Below are positions 17,715 through 27,043 of a DNA stretch of 64,000 nt, piece by piece. The notes under the pieces were generated by a model. That model made no database searches and was not told the origin of the DNA. It was given only the letters and a program-made list of their open reading frames with translations. Numbering within the stretch: position 1 is the stretch's first letter; each line of letters begins with the position of its first letter. This DNA is from Okeanomitos corallinicola TIOX110 (lineage in GTDB: Bacteria > Cyanobacteriota > Cyanobacteriia > Cyanobacteriales > Nostocaceae), in NCBI RefSeq assembly GCF_038050375.1, contig NZ_CP150886.1:1-64000 (forward strand). Reading direction: 5' to 3'. The position numbers and the translations under genes are program-made.

Positions 17715-19742
17715 ATGCGAGTTTCTTCTGCGGCCATTCTTACCTTAGCGACTTTAGCAGCTAACAATATCAATCAACAAGCACAAGCTTTACCTAATCA
17801 AACCACAAATCCAGAGGATAAAACTCCTACTACAGATGTGGTAGTAATTCCCTATTTGGAAAATCAAACCACACCCATAGAAAATTTAGCATCTCCGGAA
17901 ATTGCTAACGTGGTAGAGTTTAGTTCTCTACCTAAATCCCAGCCAGTTGTAATTCCTAGAAATAATAATATTCAGAATAATCGGAATAGCCAAAATAACC
18001 AATTAATTACAGATTTAGTAGTTACAGTAACTAATGTTCAAATCATTGGTGCAAATGCAGAACTAGAAACAATAATTCGCCAAATTATTAAAACTAAAAC
18101 TGGAGGTTCAACCAGTCAAAATCAACTCCAGCAAGATGTAGATGCTATTTTAAAAACTGGTTTATTTGCTAATGCTACTGTTAATAGTATTAGCACCTCT
18201 GCGGGAATAAATGTTGTTTATCAAGTTCAACCTATCGTTGTTCAAGCATTACAACTATCAGGGGCAAAGGTGCTAACTTATAAGGTAGCATTAGCAAACT
18301 TTCAAAATCAAATTGGTCAAAATATTAGTCCTGCTGCACTGGAGAAAACCGTGACTGAAATTAACCAGTGGTACAAAGATAATGGTTATGCGTTGGCGAG
18401 GGTATTATCTATTCAACCTAACCGCCAAGGTGTTCTCACAATTAACGTAGCAGAAGGTTTAGTCAGTAAGGTCAAATTTCGCTTTTTAGGTGAAGAAGGA
18501 GAAAAATTTGATAAAAATGGTAATCCCATTAAAGGACGTACTAAAGATGATTTTCTCAGACAACAACTGCAATTAAAACCAGGTAAAATTTTTCAAGATG
18601 ATTTAGCCCGTCAAGATGTTCAAAGTTTATATAAATTAGGTTTATTTAAAAGTGTTAATGTTGCCTTTGAAGGAGATGCCAATCAACTAGATTTAATTTA
18701 TGAACTGCAAGAAGTAGGTGCAAGATCAATTAACTTAGGTGGTGGATATAATGCCGATGATGGCATCTCAGTCATTGTCAGTTACAAGGATCAGAATGTT
18801 GGCGGTGTTAATGATACTTTAGCGGCCAACGTAGAAGTAAATCGCAGAGATGTACTTTTTAATACTAATTTTAACAGTCCCTATCGCGCCACAAACCCAG
18901 AAAGATTGGGTTACAACATCAAGACTTTTAGAAGAAGACAACTTTCTGATACCTTTGATGACACAATTAATTTACCCAACGGTGACAAAGTCAGGGAAGG
19001 GAAAATTGGTGGTAGTGTCAGTCTTCAACAGGAAATGGATGGTTGGGATGCTTCAGTAGGATTAAATTATACCCGTGTTACCATCCGCGATCGCGAAGGT
19101 GAAATTACCCCTAGAGACGCTCAAAATAACCAACTATCATTTAGTGACACCGGCATTGATGACTTAGTTACCGTCTCCTTTACCGCTACTAAAGACGAAA
19201 GGGATAACCCAGTTAAAACCACACAAGGTTCTGTTCTCAGTTTTACCACTGAACAATCAATACCTGTTGGTAACGGTCAAATTACTATGAATCGGTTAAG
19301 TGGTAACTATAGCCAGTATATGCCTGTTCAATTATTTAACAGCACCAAGCCCCAAGTATTTGCCTTAAACCTGCAAGCGGGTACAGTAGTTGGTGATTTA
19401 CCACCCTACGAAACCTTTAACTTAGGTGGTTCTAACTCAGTCCGTGGTTACGATGGGGGTAAGGTTGGTAGTGGTCGCAGTTATGTATTAGCATCCGCAG
19501 AATATCGTTTTCCCATCTTCCCCATCGCTGGGGGTGTAGTATTTGCTGACTTCGCAACTGACTTAGGTTCTGGTGATACAGTCATTGGTGATCCAGCAGG
19601 GGAAAGGAATAAACCTGGTAGTGGTTTTGGTTATGGTGCAGGGGTGCGGGTTGATTCACCTTTAGGTTTAATTCGTGCTGATTATGGCATTAATGATCAA
19701 GGAGAGAGTCGAGTTCATATAGGTATTGGTCAGAGGTTTTAA
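17715..19742 (+). CDS. Omp85/BamA-family outer membrane protein
   Basis: From the ATG at 17715 (a TTG at 17706 is also in frame) the protein is 675 residues. It has a signal peptide, a Gln/Asn-rich linker, two to three POTRA-type regions (for example VTNVQIIGANAELETIIRQI and VQALQLSGAKV), and a C-terminal beta-barrel with NLGGSNSVRGYDGGKVGSGR and the terminal strand ESRVHIGIGQRF. It should insert or translocate proteins at the outer membrane (BamA/Toc75 lineage). Cyanobacteria often have more than one paralogue, so the exact role is open. Confidence 0.9.
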   Translation: MRVSSAAILTLATLAANNINQQAQALPNQTTNPEDKTPTTDVVVIPYLENQTTPIENLASPEIANVVEFSSLPKSQPVVIPRNNNIQNNRNSQNNQLITDLVVTVTNVQIIGANAELETIIRQIIKTKTGGSTSQNQLQQDVDAILKTGLFANATVNSISTSAGINVVYQVQPIVVQALQLSGAKVLTYKVALANFQNQIGQNISPAALEKTVTEINQWYKDNGYALARVLSIQPNRQGVLTINVAEGLVSKVKFRFLGEEGEKFDKNGNPIKGRTKDDFLRQQLQLKPGKIFQDDLARQDVQSLYKLGLFKSVNVAFEGDANQLDLIYELQEVGARSINLGGGYNADDGISVIVSYKDQNVGGVNDTLAANVEVNRRDVLFNTNFNSPYRATNPERLGYNIKTFRRRQLSDTFDDTINLPNGDKVREGKIGGSVSLQQEMDGWDASVGLNYTRVTIRDREGEITPRDAQNNQLSFSDTGIDDLVTVSFTATKDERDNPVKTTQGSVLSFTTEQSIPVGNGQITMNRLSGNYSQYMPVQLFNSTKPQVFALNLQAGTVVGDLPPYETFNLGGSNSVRGYDGGKVGSGRSYVLASAEYRFPIFPIAGGVVFADFATDLGSGDTVIGDPAGERNKPGSGFGYGAGVRVDSPLGLIRADYGINDQGESRVHIGIGQRF

Positions 19743-20173
19743 TTTGGGGTGTGGAGTGATAACCAAGATTCAAGGATGTACAGGAGCTAAAACTTGCCAA
19801 AATGTCAATCCTTGTAGTACGATAAGACAAGTAACCGACAACCCACATTAAGATTATGCGCTTAAAAAGATGGGAATCTCCCCGTAAGCAAGGGAGAAAC
19901 GACAAAGGCCGAGGTGGTTCTGCTAGACAAAGACAACTGAAAAAACAAAGACAGGTACTCAGAAACAAACTCAAAGAACAGCAAAAGCCAGAAAACAACC
20001 AAAACAAAGACCAACAACAAAATCACAAACCAAGGGAAGGGATAGAAACCTTCCCTATTTTTTTTGTTCTATATCCTGTCACCTGCGATAAATCAAAATA
20101 TTTTATAATTTTTCTCAAAAACTACTTGACAGAACCCATGTAGTAGCTGCTATATTATTTAGAGTGAAATCAA
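19743..20173. other. Intergenic region between Omp85 and tRNA-Gln, with a strong terminator
   Basis: About 430 bases. The middle encodes a very basic, Gln/Lys-rich open frame from an ATG at 19856 that runs straight through the terminator at 20033-20065, so I do not call it a gene. A transcript ending at that terminator, either the Omp85 3' UTR or a small RNA, is likely. Confidence 0.4.
20033..20065 (+). terminator. Rho-independent terminator
   Basis: A perfect 8-bp stem (AGGGAAGG/CCTTCCCT, 20033-20040 and 20049-20056) with an 8-base loop is followed by A and an uninterrupted run of T on the plus strand. It ends a plus-strand transcript about 290 bases after the Omp85 stop. Confidence 0.8.
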
Positions 20174-20245
20174 TGGGGCGTAGCCAAGTGGTAAGGCAGC
20201 GGGTTTTGGTCCCGCCATCCCTAGGTTCGAATCCTAGCGCCCCAG
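20174..20245 (+). tRNA. tRNA-Gln (anticodon TTG)
   Basis: A 72-base cloverleaf with acceptor stem TGGGGCG/CGCCCCA, discriminator G, anticodon stem GCGGG/CCCGC with loop TTTTGGT (anticodon TTG), and T arm containing GGTTCGAATCC. U1-A72 is typical of glutamine tRNA. CCA is not encoded. A terminator follows 20 bases later. Confidence 0.97.
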
Positions 20246-20265
20246 CATTATGAATAATTCAGAGA

Positions 20266-20292
20266 GGGTAGATGTATAAATCTACCCTTTTT
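20266..20292 (+). terminator. Terminator of tRNA-Gln
   Basis: A perfect 8-bp stem (GGGTAGAT/ATCTACCC) with a 6-base loop (20274-20279) is followed by TTTTT, immediately downstream of the tRNA on the same strand. Confidence 0.85.
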
Positions 20293-20306
20293 GTTGTTGA
20301 TATTAA

Positions 20307-20801
20307 GGAATAAAAACGACCCTAACATATTCTGGTTATTTCCGTTCAACTGGTGGGTATTATCCTGTGAAAGTTGAATATAAAGAAATAACTGGTGCTG
20401 CTGCTCTTGATTTCAAACTTGAAGGACATCAAGCTTTCCGTGATGGTGTTGATACCTCAAAAGAGTGGAATGCTAGTATTTTCCATTGGGATGGACAAGG
20501 TAATACACCTTCATTTGAAGTTGGTCGTGATCAAGGCAATTTCATTGGTTCTGTTAATTTAGGCTCAAATACCCGTAGTGATGGTCAAAAAGGAATTAAT
20601 ACTCAAAATTGGGGACAAGGTGCGCCTAATAATGATAATAATCGTCTATCAACTCTTGCAGTTAGTGTTGGAAATGTTGTGAATGATGACACAAAGATTG
20701 GTGAAGTTGGTAGCACAGGATTGTCTACAGGTCCGCACTTACATTTTGAGGTTTGGGAGAATGGGGTAAGGAAAAATCCTGAAAATTATCTTCAGTTTTA
20801 G
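20307..20801 (+). pseudogene. PA14-M23 peptidase relic, truncated at the 5' end and internally deleted
   Basis: The frame opens after an in-frame TAA at 20304. It starts in the middle of a PA14-like module (YSGYFRSTGGYYPVKVEY, AAALDFKLEG) with no ATG or signal peptide; the first usable start is a GTG at 20367. A second sugar-binding-like segment (GNFIGSVNLGSNTRSDG) follows. Then the end of an M23/LytM endopeptidase appears (LSTLAVSVGNVV, TGPHLHFEVWENG), but the first half of that catalytic domain, with its HxxxD zinc ligands, is missing. It looks like the remains of a large cell-wall hydrolase after deletions. Expression from the GTG cannot be ruled out. Confidence 0.7.
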
Positions 20802-20822
20802 GATGAAATAAATTGTCAGGTG

Positions 20823-20849
20823 TAGGGGTTTAGCAATGCTAAACCCCTA
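20823..20849. repeat. Dispersed palindromic repeat, copy 3
   Basis: AGGGGTTTAGCA-A-TGCTAAACCCCT is a complete palindrome around one central base, the most symmetric copy in the window. It directly follows the peptidase relic. Confidence 0.8.
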
Positions 20850-21039
20850 GGTTTTCGGGATAATAGAGTGTGATCGCTATTTCTGGGCTTATGGGAATGT
20901 GCGATAAGCTGACCAAAGGTATCGCTTTTGTGGGGATGTGGGAGTGCGATAGCGCAAGTGCGACCTAGTAATCGCAAATAGCTCATAAAAACTTTTGTGG
21001 TTATAATTATTAGTAATCTGGTAAGTTATATTAGCTACT

Positions 21040-21246
21040 ATGACTAACTCATTACAATACATCTGTGATTCAGAAGGGCAAACAGTCTCCGTAGTTGTTC
21101 CCATTGCCATTTGGCAAGAAATAATGGCTGAGAGAGAAACTGCTTATTTGTTAAGCAGTCCAGCCATGAAAGCGAGATTACTTACCGCTAGAAAACGTCA
21201 AGATGGAATTTCTTTGGAAGCAGTCTGTGAGAAACTTGGAATTTGA
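21040..21246 (+). CDS. Antitoxin of a YoeB-type toxin-antitoxin module
   Basis: A 68-residue protein (MTNSLQYICDSEGQTVSVVV at the N-terminus, then LLSSPAMKARLLTARKR). It precedes and overlaps a clear YoeB/Txe-type toxin, and its C-terminal half with the LLSSPAM pattern matches antitoxins of that class. It should neutralise the toxin and repress the operon. The Phd/YefM fold of the N-terminal half is inferred rather than obvious. Confidence 0.75.
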   Translation: MTNSLQYICDSEGQTVSVVVPIAIWQEIMAERETAYLLSSPAMKARLLTARKRQDGISLEAVCEKLGI

Positions 21247-21484
21247 TGCAGATGCTTTTGAGGATTTAGCTTGGTGGATAGAAAGCGACCGTAAAAAAGC
21301 ATTAAAAATCATCAAACTAATTCGTGAAGTACAACGTAATCCATTTGAAGGCACAGGACAACCTGAAGCACTAAAACACGATCTATCTGGCTGCTGGTCA
21401 CGGCGAATAGATCAAGAACATCGTCTGGTTTATGAAGTCCTAGATGATAAAATTAGAATTCTCGCTTGCCGATTTCACTACTAA
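21227..21484 (+). CDS. yoeB: YoeB/Txe-type ribosome-dependent mRNA endonuclease toxin
   Basis: Typical toxin features are FEDLAWWIESDRKKALKI, IKLIREVQRNPFEGTG, PEALKHDLSGCWSRRIDQ, EHRLVYEV and the terminal CRFHY, including the conserved Glu, Arg, His and Tyr of the RelE/YoeB active site. I chose the GTG at 21227 (VRNLEFDADAFED), which gives the family's usual length of about 85 residues and a 20-bp overlap with the antitoxin. An ATG at 21203 would add eight atypical residues. Confidence 0.85.
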   Translation: MRNLEFDADAFEDLAWWIESDRKKALKIIKLIREVQRNPFEGTGQPEALKHDLSGCWSRRIDQEHRLVYEVLDDKIRILACRFHY

Positions 21485-21581
21485 AAAATTGCTTTTGAGG
21501 ATAATGGAGAGCGATCGCCTATCTGTAGTTGGATAGAGATGATGGAGTGCGATCGCCAATCAACAACTTTCTTTTATATCC

Positions 21582-22061
21582 TTACTGTTCCGGTGATTTC
21601 AAAGCCTGATCCAAAACCTCCCTCGCTTCCTCTGCTTTCCCTTTAGCTTCTTGATAACGCAGATTAGCTTGAGCAAAAGTTTTCAGAACCTTAAAACCTT
21701 CCTTTAAACGAGTAATTTCTTCCTCAGTCACAGTTTGATCCGTAAACAGAATATCAACAGCTTTACGGATTTCCAAAGCTTCAGTCCGTGATTCTTGGAC
21801 TTTTAATTTTAATGTAGCTAAATTACTGAGAACTTGCACAGCTTGAATAACAGCATCCTCACCGCTAGAATTATCAAGGGTTGGTTCTTTTACTTCTATT
21901 AACTGTTGAGGACTAAAACCTTCTTCTAACTTTGTGGGTAATTGATCAGCTTCCATTAATTCCATCAACTGATCCATCGCTTTATCACGGGCTTTGGCTG
22001 AGTCTTTACCGGGAACAGTGAGAATAATTTCTGGGCTTTGAGCTAGTGTATATTGAACCAT
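21582..22061 (-). CDS. Hypothetical helical protein
   Basis: A 159-residue protein without signal peptide or membrane segment, rich in Glu, Lys and Ala and probably mostly helical (for example VLSNLATLKLKVQESRTEAL and EAKGKAEEAREVLDQAL). Its N-terminal part (MVQYTLAQSPEIILTVPGKD) is less helical. I do not recognise the family. It is divergent from the membrane protein at 22214, 150 bp away. Confidence 0.65.
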   Translation of the reverse strand: MVQYTLAQSPEIILTVPGKDSAKARDKAMDQLMELMEADQLPTKLEEGFSPQQLIEVKEPTLDNSSGEDAVIQAVQVLSNLATLKLKVQESRTEALEIRKAVDILFTDQTVTEEEITRLKEGFKVLKTFAQANLRYQEAKGKAEEAREVLDQALKSPEQ

Positions 22062-22213
22062 AATAAGCAGAGAATTTGCTGGTTTACCAAGCAGGTAGTT
22101 AATTTTAACATTTAAGTAAGTACAATAACCTGCTTGTTTGTCTCAGAAGTCGGAGATTAGAAATAATTATTTATACTAAATATTAGCACTATCAAAAACA
22201 GGAGAGGAGAGGC

Positions 22214-23488
22214 ATGACTCCCAATCCATCTATTATGCGTTCTGTTGAACAATTGGGCTACCGTGTTACCGTTGGTGATGTAGCTAGTCAAGCTGGACTC
22301 AATGTAGCGGAAGCAAATCAAGGTTTATTAGCTCTTGCTGCTGATGCTGGTGGACATTTACAGGTAGCAGAAACTGGTGATATTGTTTATGAATTTCCTC
22401 AGAATTTTAGAAACATTCTCCGTAATAAATACTTGCAATTCAGATTACAAGAATGGTGGAAAAAAATTTGGAAAGTTCTGTTTTATTTAATTAGAATTTC
22501 CTTTGGCATTTTGTTAATTGCTTCTATTGCTCTAATTACGGTCACCATTATTATCATCATGACTGCTGCTAATTCAGATCGAGATGATGATAATAGAAGT
22601 AGCGGTTCTAGAGGTTTTAATTTCTTCTTCTTCCCTGATTTATTTTGGTATTTTAGTCCTAACTATTATTCTGAAGAACGCCGCATAGAAAGAAGGGAAA
22701 AGAGTGAGTTTAATTTTTTAGAAGCTGTTTTTTCGTTTTTATTTGGTGATGGTAATCCCAATCCTAATTTAGAAGAGCGACGCTGGCAAGAAATTGGGAG
22801 TGTGATTAGAAATAATCAAGGTGCGGTTGTAGCCGAGCAAATTACACCTTATTTAGATAATTTGGGGGAAAAATATCAACAGGAATATGAAGATTATATG
22901 TTACCTGTTTTAGTCAAGTTTAACGGTAAACCCCAGGTTAGTCCAGAGGGGGAAATTGTGTATTATTTCCCAGAATTACAAGTAAAGGCTAGTAAAAATC
23001 AACATCAGTTAGTTGCACCTTATTTAGATGAAATTCCTTGGCGGTTTAGTGCTGCTGGTTCAGGACAAATTATGCTGAGTGCTGGTTTGGGTGTGGTGAA
23101 TATTGTTGCAGCTTTGATTTTAGGCAGTTTATTAAGAGATGGTACAGTTGCAGCCCAAATTGGAGGGTTGGTGGCTTTTGTTCAAGGAATTTATGGGTTA
23201 TTGTTAGCCTATGGAATTAGTTTTTTAGCTATACCTTTGGTGCGTTATTTTTGGATTAAATGGCGTAATGAAAAATTAGCTAATCGTAATCATGAACGTT
23301 TAGCCAGAGCAAGATTTTTAGCGAATGCGGATGATTCTTTACAACAGAAAATGGCTTTTGCTGGTCAGTTTGCAACGGAAACGGTGATTGGTAAAGATGA
23401 TTTAATTTATTCTAGTGATAGAGATTTATTAGAACAGGAATTTGAGCAGGTGAAAAAACAAAATTTGTTAGATGAAGATAGGGAATAG
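22214..23488 (+). CDS. Membrane protein with N-terminal winged-helix-like domain
   Basis: The 424-residue protein starts with a strong ribosome-binding site (GGAGAGGAGAGGC before the ATG). Residues 1-70 (YRVTVGDVASQAGLNVAEAN, ALAADAGGHLQVAETGDIVY) resemble a winged-helix module. A hydrophobic helix lies at about 84-110, a charged cytoplasmic segment follows, and two more helices lie at about 285-345. The architecture occurs as an uncharacterised cyanobacterial protein. Function is unknown. Confidence 0.75.
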   Translation: MTPNPSIMRSVEQLGYRVTVGDVASQAGLNVAEANQGLLALAADAGGHLQVAETGDIVYEFPQNFRNILRNKYLQFRLQEWWKKIWKVLFYLIRISFGILLIASIALITVTIIIIMTAANSDRDDDNRSSGSRGFNFFFFPDLFWYFSPNYYSEERRIERREKSEFNFLEAVFSFLFGDGNPNPNLEERRWQEIGSVIRNNQGAVVAEQITPYLDNLGEKYQQEYEDYMLPVLVKFNGKPQVSPEGEIVYYFPELQVKASKNQHQLVAPYLDEIPWRFSAAGSGQIMLSAGLGVVNIVAALILGSLLRDGTVAAQIGGLVAFVQGIYGLLLAYGISFLAIPLVRYFWIKWRNEKLANRNHERLARARFLANADDSLQQKMAFAGQFATETVIGKDDLIYSSDRDLLEQEFEQVKKQNLLDEDRE

Positions 23489-23519
23489 GGAATAGGAAAT
23501 AGGGAACAAGGAACAGGGA
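23484..23519. repeat. Degenerate heptanucleotide tandem repeat
   Basis: Directly after the stop of the membrane protein the sequence is built from variants of GGGAATA, GGAAATA, GGGAACA and GGAACAG. It resembles the short tandemly repeated repetitive (STRR) heptamers of filamentous cyanobacteria. Confidence 0.6.
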
Positions 23520-23553
23520 AGAAATTTACTTTTATTGATCCCGACCCCTGTAC

Positions 23554-23573
23554 GGGCGAACAGCCGTTCGCCC
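23554..23573. repeat. Intergenic palindrome between convergent genes
   Basis: Arms GGGCGAAC/GTTCGCCC with loop AGCC. It is GC-rich against its surroundings and sits between the convergent genes at 22214 and 23594. It may act as a bidirectional terminator, but it also has the look of a common cyanobacterial dispersed repeat. Confidence 0.6.
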
Positions 23574-23593
23574 CTCCTGACTCCTTGATCTCC

Positions 23594-24739
23594 TTACTTC
23601 GCTTGAATGGGGGTTAAAGCGACACCTTGATAATAGTGACCTAATATCTGGAGGTGGTTTGCTCCCTGTTTAGCTAAGTTGTAAGCGCCCCATTGACTCA
23701 TCCCTAAACCATGACCAAAACCTAATCCTTGGAGGACAAAGTTACCGTTTCCGTCTTTGTTGAGGGTAAAACGGGTACTTTTGAGTCTGAGTGCGGTACG
23801 AACTTCTTCACCTTTGATGACTTTTGTACCTTGATCACCGATAATTCTCAGACTTTTGACGCTGCGGAAGGGTGAGAGAGATTCGATGATCATGTCTTTG
23901 ACGTTACCAACACCAGAGACTCTGCCACTAATTTCTCCTGGGGTAAATGTTTTCACCCAGTTACATTCTTTGATGTTTTGGTCGAAGTCTTGAACAGCGC
24001 GTAAGTACGGAAGGGGGTTGCCCCAAACGTCTTCTACATTTTCAGTGTGTCCACCGGAACAGGCATGAAATACTGAGAGAATAATACGGTTATCGTAAGT
24101 GAGGACTTGACCTGCTGTGCTATCTACTGCTGTGTAAGTATTGCTGGATTCACTGCTCACACCTTTATAAATTTGCCAGCGGTCGGGGGTATCTCCTAAG
24201 TCATAAATGGGGTTGTTGCGCTGTTGTTCTCGTTTGTAGAGTGCGTAGGTGCGGGCGGCGATCGCCTGAGCTTTTAAGGCTTCTGCTGGCCAGCTAGAGT
24301 TCATTTCTCCACCGATGACGCTGTAAAGATATTCTTCTAAATCTACCCAATTAACTGCGGTCAAGCCTTTTTCGGTGGGGATCACTAGAGTTCTACCCCG
24401 AAACCAGCGATCGCCTATATAAACATAGCCTTTACCTGTAGGTTCAATCCAAAATAAACCAGATTGCCATTTATCTAAAGCCACTCCCCCAGGAATTGAT
24501 TGCGCTGCATAAGAATTCATGGCGGGCAATTTTCCCAGAGTGCGGCCAGAACTATCTTTAACTATTGCAGTGGTGGAAGCACCAACTTTGACCTGTTTTA
24601 CTCCCCTTTCAATTGCTACGCGCAGGATCACAGATGCTTGAGCAGGAGCAACTAAAACGAACCATAGAAGGATTCCTATCCACCAATGTTTTCCTTGAAT
24701 TCGGGAAAATAAAGCACCTAAATAAAGTTGGATTTTCAT
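23594..24739 (-). CDS. SpoIID/LytB domain protein (putative amidase-enhancer / lytic transglycosylase)
   Basis: A 381-residue exported protein with a signal peptide ending near residue 35. The SpoIID core is evident: EEYLYSVIGGEMNSSWPAEA (catalytic-type Glu in the E-M context), LKAQAIAARTYALYKRE, VFHACSGGHTENVEDVW and the C-terminal GFGHGLGMSQWGAYNLAKQG. Family members cleave denuded glycan strands of peptidoglycan, so a role in cell-wall remodelling is likely. In non-sporulating cyanobacteria the exact function is not settled. Confidence 0.9.
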   Translation of the reverse strand: MKIQLYLGALFSRIQGKHWWIGILLWFVLVAPAQASVILRVAIERGVKQVKVGASTTAIVKDSSGRTLGKLPAMNSYAAQSIPGGVALDKWQSGLFWIEPTGKGYVYIGDRWFRGRTLVIPTEKGLTAVNWVDLEEYLYSVIGGEMNSSWPAEALKAQAIAARTYALYKREQQRNNPIYDLGDTPDRWQIYKGVSSESSNTYTAVDSTAGQVLTYDNRIILSVFHACSGGHTENVEDVWGNPLPYLRAVQDFDQNIKECNWVKTFTPGEISGRVSGVGNVKDMIIESLSPFRSVKSLRIIGDQGTKVIKGEEVRTALRLKSTRFTLNKDGNGNFVLQGLGFGHGLGMSQWGAYNLAKQGANHLQILGHYYQGVALTPIQAK

Positions 24740-24835
24740 GCTGATTATCTAAAAATCATAAGCCTCTACAATTTTAATCAGACAGTTATCCTGTTAGGGA
24801 AGTTGCCACAATAGCTATTAGCTTTCAGCAGATGT

Positions 24836-27043
24836 CTATTTTTCAGCTATTGTCTGTTCTTTGACACCAGAATTATTAACTTCATTGACAATGATACCAA
24901 TTAAATTTAACTGACTTAAAATTTCTGTGGTTTCCATTAGTTCCTGTGGTGATAACTGACCAATGCGTCCAACTATAACTATGCCATCAGAAATCGAAGC
25001 AATAATTCTGGCATCAACGCTATCTAAAACAGAGGAAGTATCTATGATGACTAAATCATAGATTTTTTCAAAGGATTCGATTAATTCCTTTAGTCTGCCT
25101 GAACTCAGAAGATTGACTACATCATCTGGTTGAGATCCTGCGGTTAAAACATCAATTGATGGGTGGATTGGCTGAATATAATTGTGAAATTGTGTTTTAA
25201 TATCATCCAACAATAATAGAGATAAACCCCAATCATTAGAGAGTCCTAATATGTTATGTAAATTAGGCGATCGCAAATTAGCATCAATCACTAATACCCT
25301 TTGGTGCATATTTGCTGCACTAGCAGCTAAACCTAAAGCTAATGTGGTTTTTCCTTCTCCCGGTAATGAAGAAGTCAACATTAAGGATTTCAAAGGTAAG
25401 GAATTTTTGAAAATTTGCAAATTCTGGTAAATCATATCCAGGTTTTCATGACTGGATAGTTTATTGTTTTTCTCTACTATTGGCGATGCTGACTTCTCCA
25501 ACTTACTTTGCCATATGTTTTTTAATTTATTTTTTAAACCAGATTTTTTGAATTTGGGAACAGAACCTAAGACACGGATACTTGTGAGTTTTTGTATTTC
25601 TACAGGAGAAACAATTACCCGGTTAAACATTTCTAAAAACAAAGCTAACATCACACCTATGATTGGACCAAATATCACACCACTGATAATTAATAACCAT
25701 TTCTTAGTGCCAATATAAATCCCCAAATCAGGTTCTTCTAGAATCTCTAGATCAAAACCGCCTTGAGCAATTTTAATTCCCAAGGAATTTTGTAATTCCA
25801 CCAAGTTCTCAAAGGATTTTTGTTGTAACTTCACCTCAGATAACAACCGATTATATTCTGTGATTAAGCTAGGATAATTATTTAGTTGTGAATGAATTGC
25901 TTTTTCAGATTTAGCTAAATTATTGTCATTTTTAACAATCAAAGCTCTCTGCTTATCTAACTGTTTTAAGTCATTAGCTAAACTTAAACTAACTTCAGAT
26001 ACACGCTTTGTTTTACTATTGATGGCAGGATTTTTTAACTCTTGTTCTAATAATGCAATCTGAATTTTACGTTTTTCTTCAAGATTGATAATAGTTGGGG
26101 AATTATCAGTATAGCGCAAACGCTCCTGAGCTAAACTCATTTCTGTACTTCTAATTTCGTTCACTAAAGCTTGATAAGGACTAGAACTACTCAAACTATT
26201 AGCTAACTGTTCATCCTGTTTAGCCGCTACTAATTTTAGCTCTACGCTATTGTAGCGATTCTGGATATCTTCTAGCTGTGAACGGATATTTCTCCGTTGT
26301 TTTTGGATATCAGTTAGAGATTCCAACAAGACTTTACTTTGTAACTCTGGATTAATAAAATTATACTTCTTGCGGAAAATTTCTAGCTTTTTCTCTGCGG
26401 CTAAAGTCTGACGTTGCAAATTTGGTAATCTATGATTAACAAAAGCTAAACCTTGCTGAATCTGCTGATTTTTTTGCTCAATATTATAATCTTGATAAAC
26501 TTTTTGTAGTGCTTGTAATACTCTTTTGGTTTTAATGGGATCTGGGTCTTTAAAAGAAACTATAAACACTTGACTATAACCCAAATTAGGTTCATAAGCT
26601 TCTTCCGATAACCGAATGTTTAAAAATGATTGTCTGCCGGTATCAACATTACCTTTAATATCGTCTACGGTAATTTTAGGATAATCAGCACTTAGTAAAG
26701 TGACAGCTTTTTGTACCAGTTTAGAGCTTACCATTAATTGCATCTGACTGGTAGGTTTCTGAACAGAAATTTTAAAGTTATTAACTTCAGATGTGCTACT
26801 AGGTATATTGTTATTAAAAGATAATTCTTGTTCTAAATTATCCTTGACCATGATCTCCATAGAACTTTGATACATGGGTTTAGCAACTACAGCTAAAAGA
26901 CTTGTTGCTGACATCACTGCACAAGAAACCCCTAAAATCAAAAAGCGGCGATACAACAGAATTGTAGCTATTTTCCTCATATCAAACACGCTTTGTTGAG
27001 AGGTAGTAACCATTTTTTTATGATTGATACCAGTTGTAGCCAC
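24836..27043 (-). CDS. Wzc/CpsD-like polysaccharide co-polymerase with P-loop (BY-kinase-like) domain
   Basis: The 735-residue protein has a Wzz-type chain-length domain between two membrane helices (about 33-55 and 450-470), a long periplasmic coiled coil, a proline-rich second helix region, and a cytoplasmic P-loop domain: Walker A SSLPGEGKTTLALGLA, VLVIDANLRSPNLHNILGL, and DLVIIDTSSVLD as Walker B. The C-terminus ends soon after the ATPase and lacks the tyrosine cluster of proteobacterial Wzc. It should control chain length or export of an exopolysaccharide. No glycosyltransferases adjoin it. Confidence 0.85.
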   Translation of the reverse strand: MATTGINHKKMVTTSQQSVFDMRKIATILLYRRFLILGVSCAVMSATSLLAVVAKPMYQSSMEIMVKDNLEQELSFNNNIPSSTSEVNNFKISVQKPTSQMQLMVSSKLVQKAVTLLSADYPKITVDDIKGNVDTGRQSFLNIRLSEEAYEPNLGYSQVFIVSFKDPDPIKTKRVLQALQKVYQDYNIEQKNQQIQQGLAFVNHRLPNLQRQTLAAEKKLEIFRKKYNFINPELQSKVLLESLTDIQKQRRNIRSQLEDIQNRYNSVELKLVAAKQDEQLANSLSSSSPYQALVNEIRSTEMSLAQERLRYTDNSPTIINLEEKRKIQIALLEQELKNPAINSKTKRVSEVSLSLANDLKQLDKQRALIVKNDNNLAKSEKAIHSQLNNYPSLITEYNRLLSEVKLQQKSFENLVELQNSLGIKIAQGGFDLEILEEPDLGIYIGTKKWLLIISGVIFGPIIGVMLALFLEMFNRVIVSPVEIQKLTSIRVLGSVPKFKKSGLKNKLKNIWQSKLEKSASPIVEKNNKLSSHENLDMIYQNLQIFKNSLPLKSLMLTSSLPGEGKTTLALGLAASAANMHQRVLVIDANLRSPNLHNILGLSNDWGLSLLLLDDIKTQFHNYIQPIHPSIDVLTAGSQPDDVVNLLSSGRLKELIESFEKIYDLVIIDTSSVLDSVDARIIASISDGIVIVGRIGQLSPQELMETTEILSQLNLIGIIVNEVNNSGVKEQTIAEK

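Noticed and set aside
19856-20143. 95-residue very basic open frame downstream of Omp85
   Set aside because: It runs through a strong terminator (20033-20065), its composition is low-complexity, and an opposite frame also exists at the same place.
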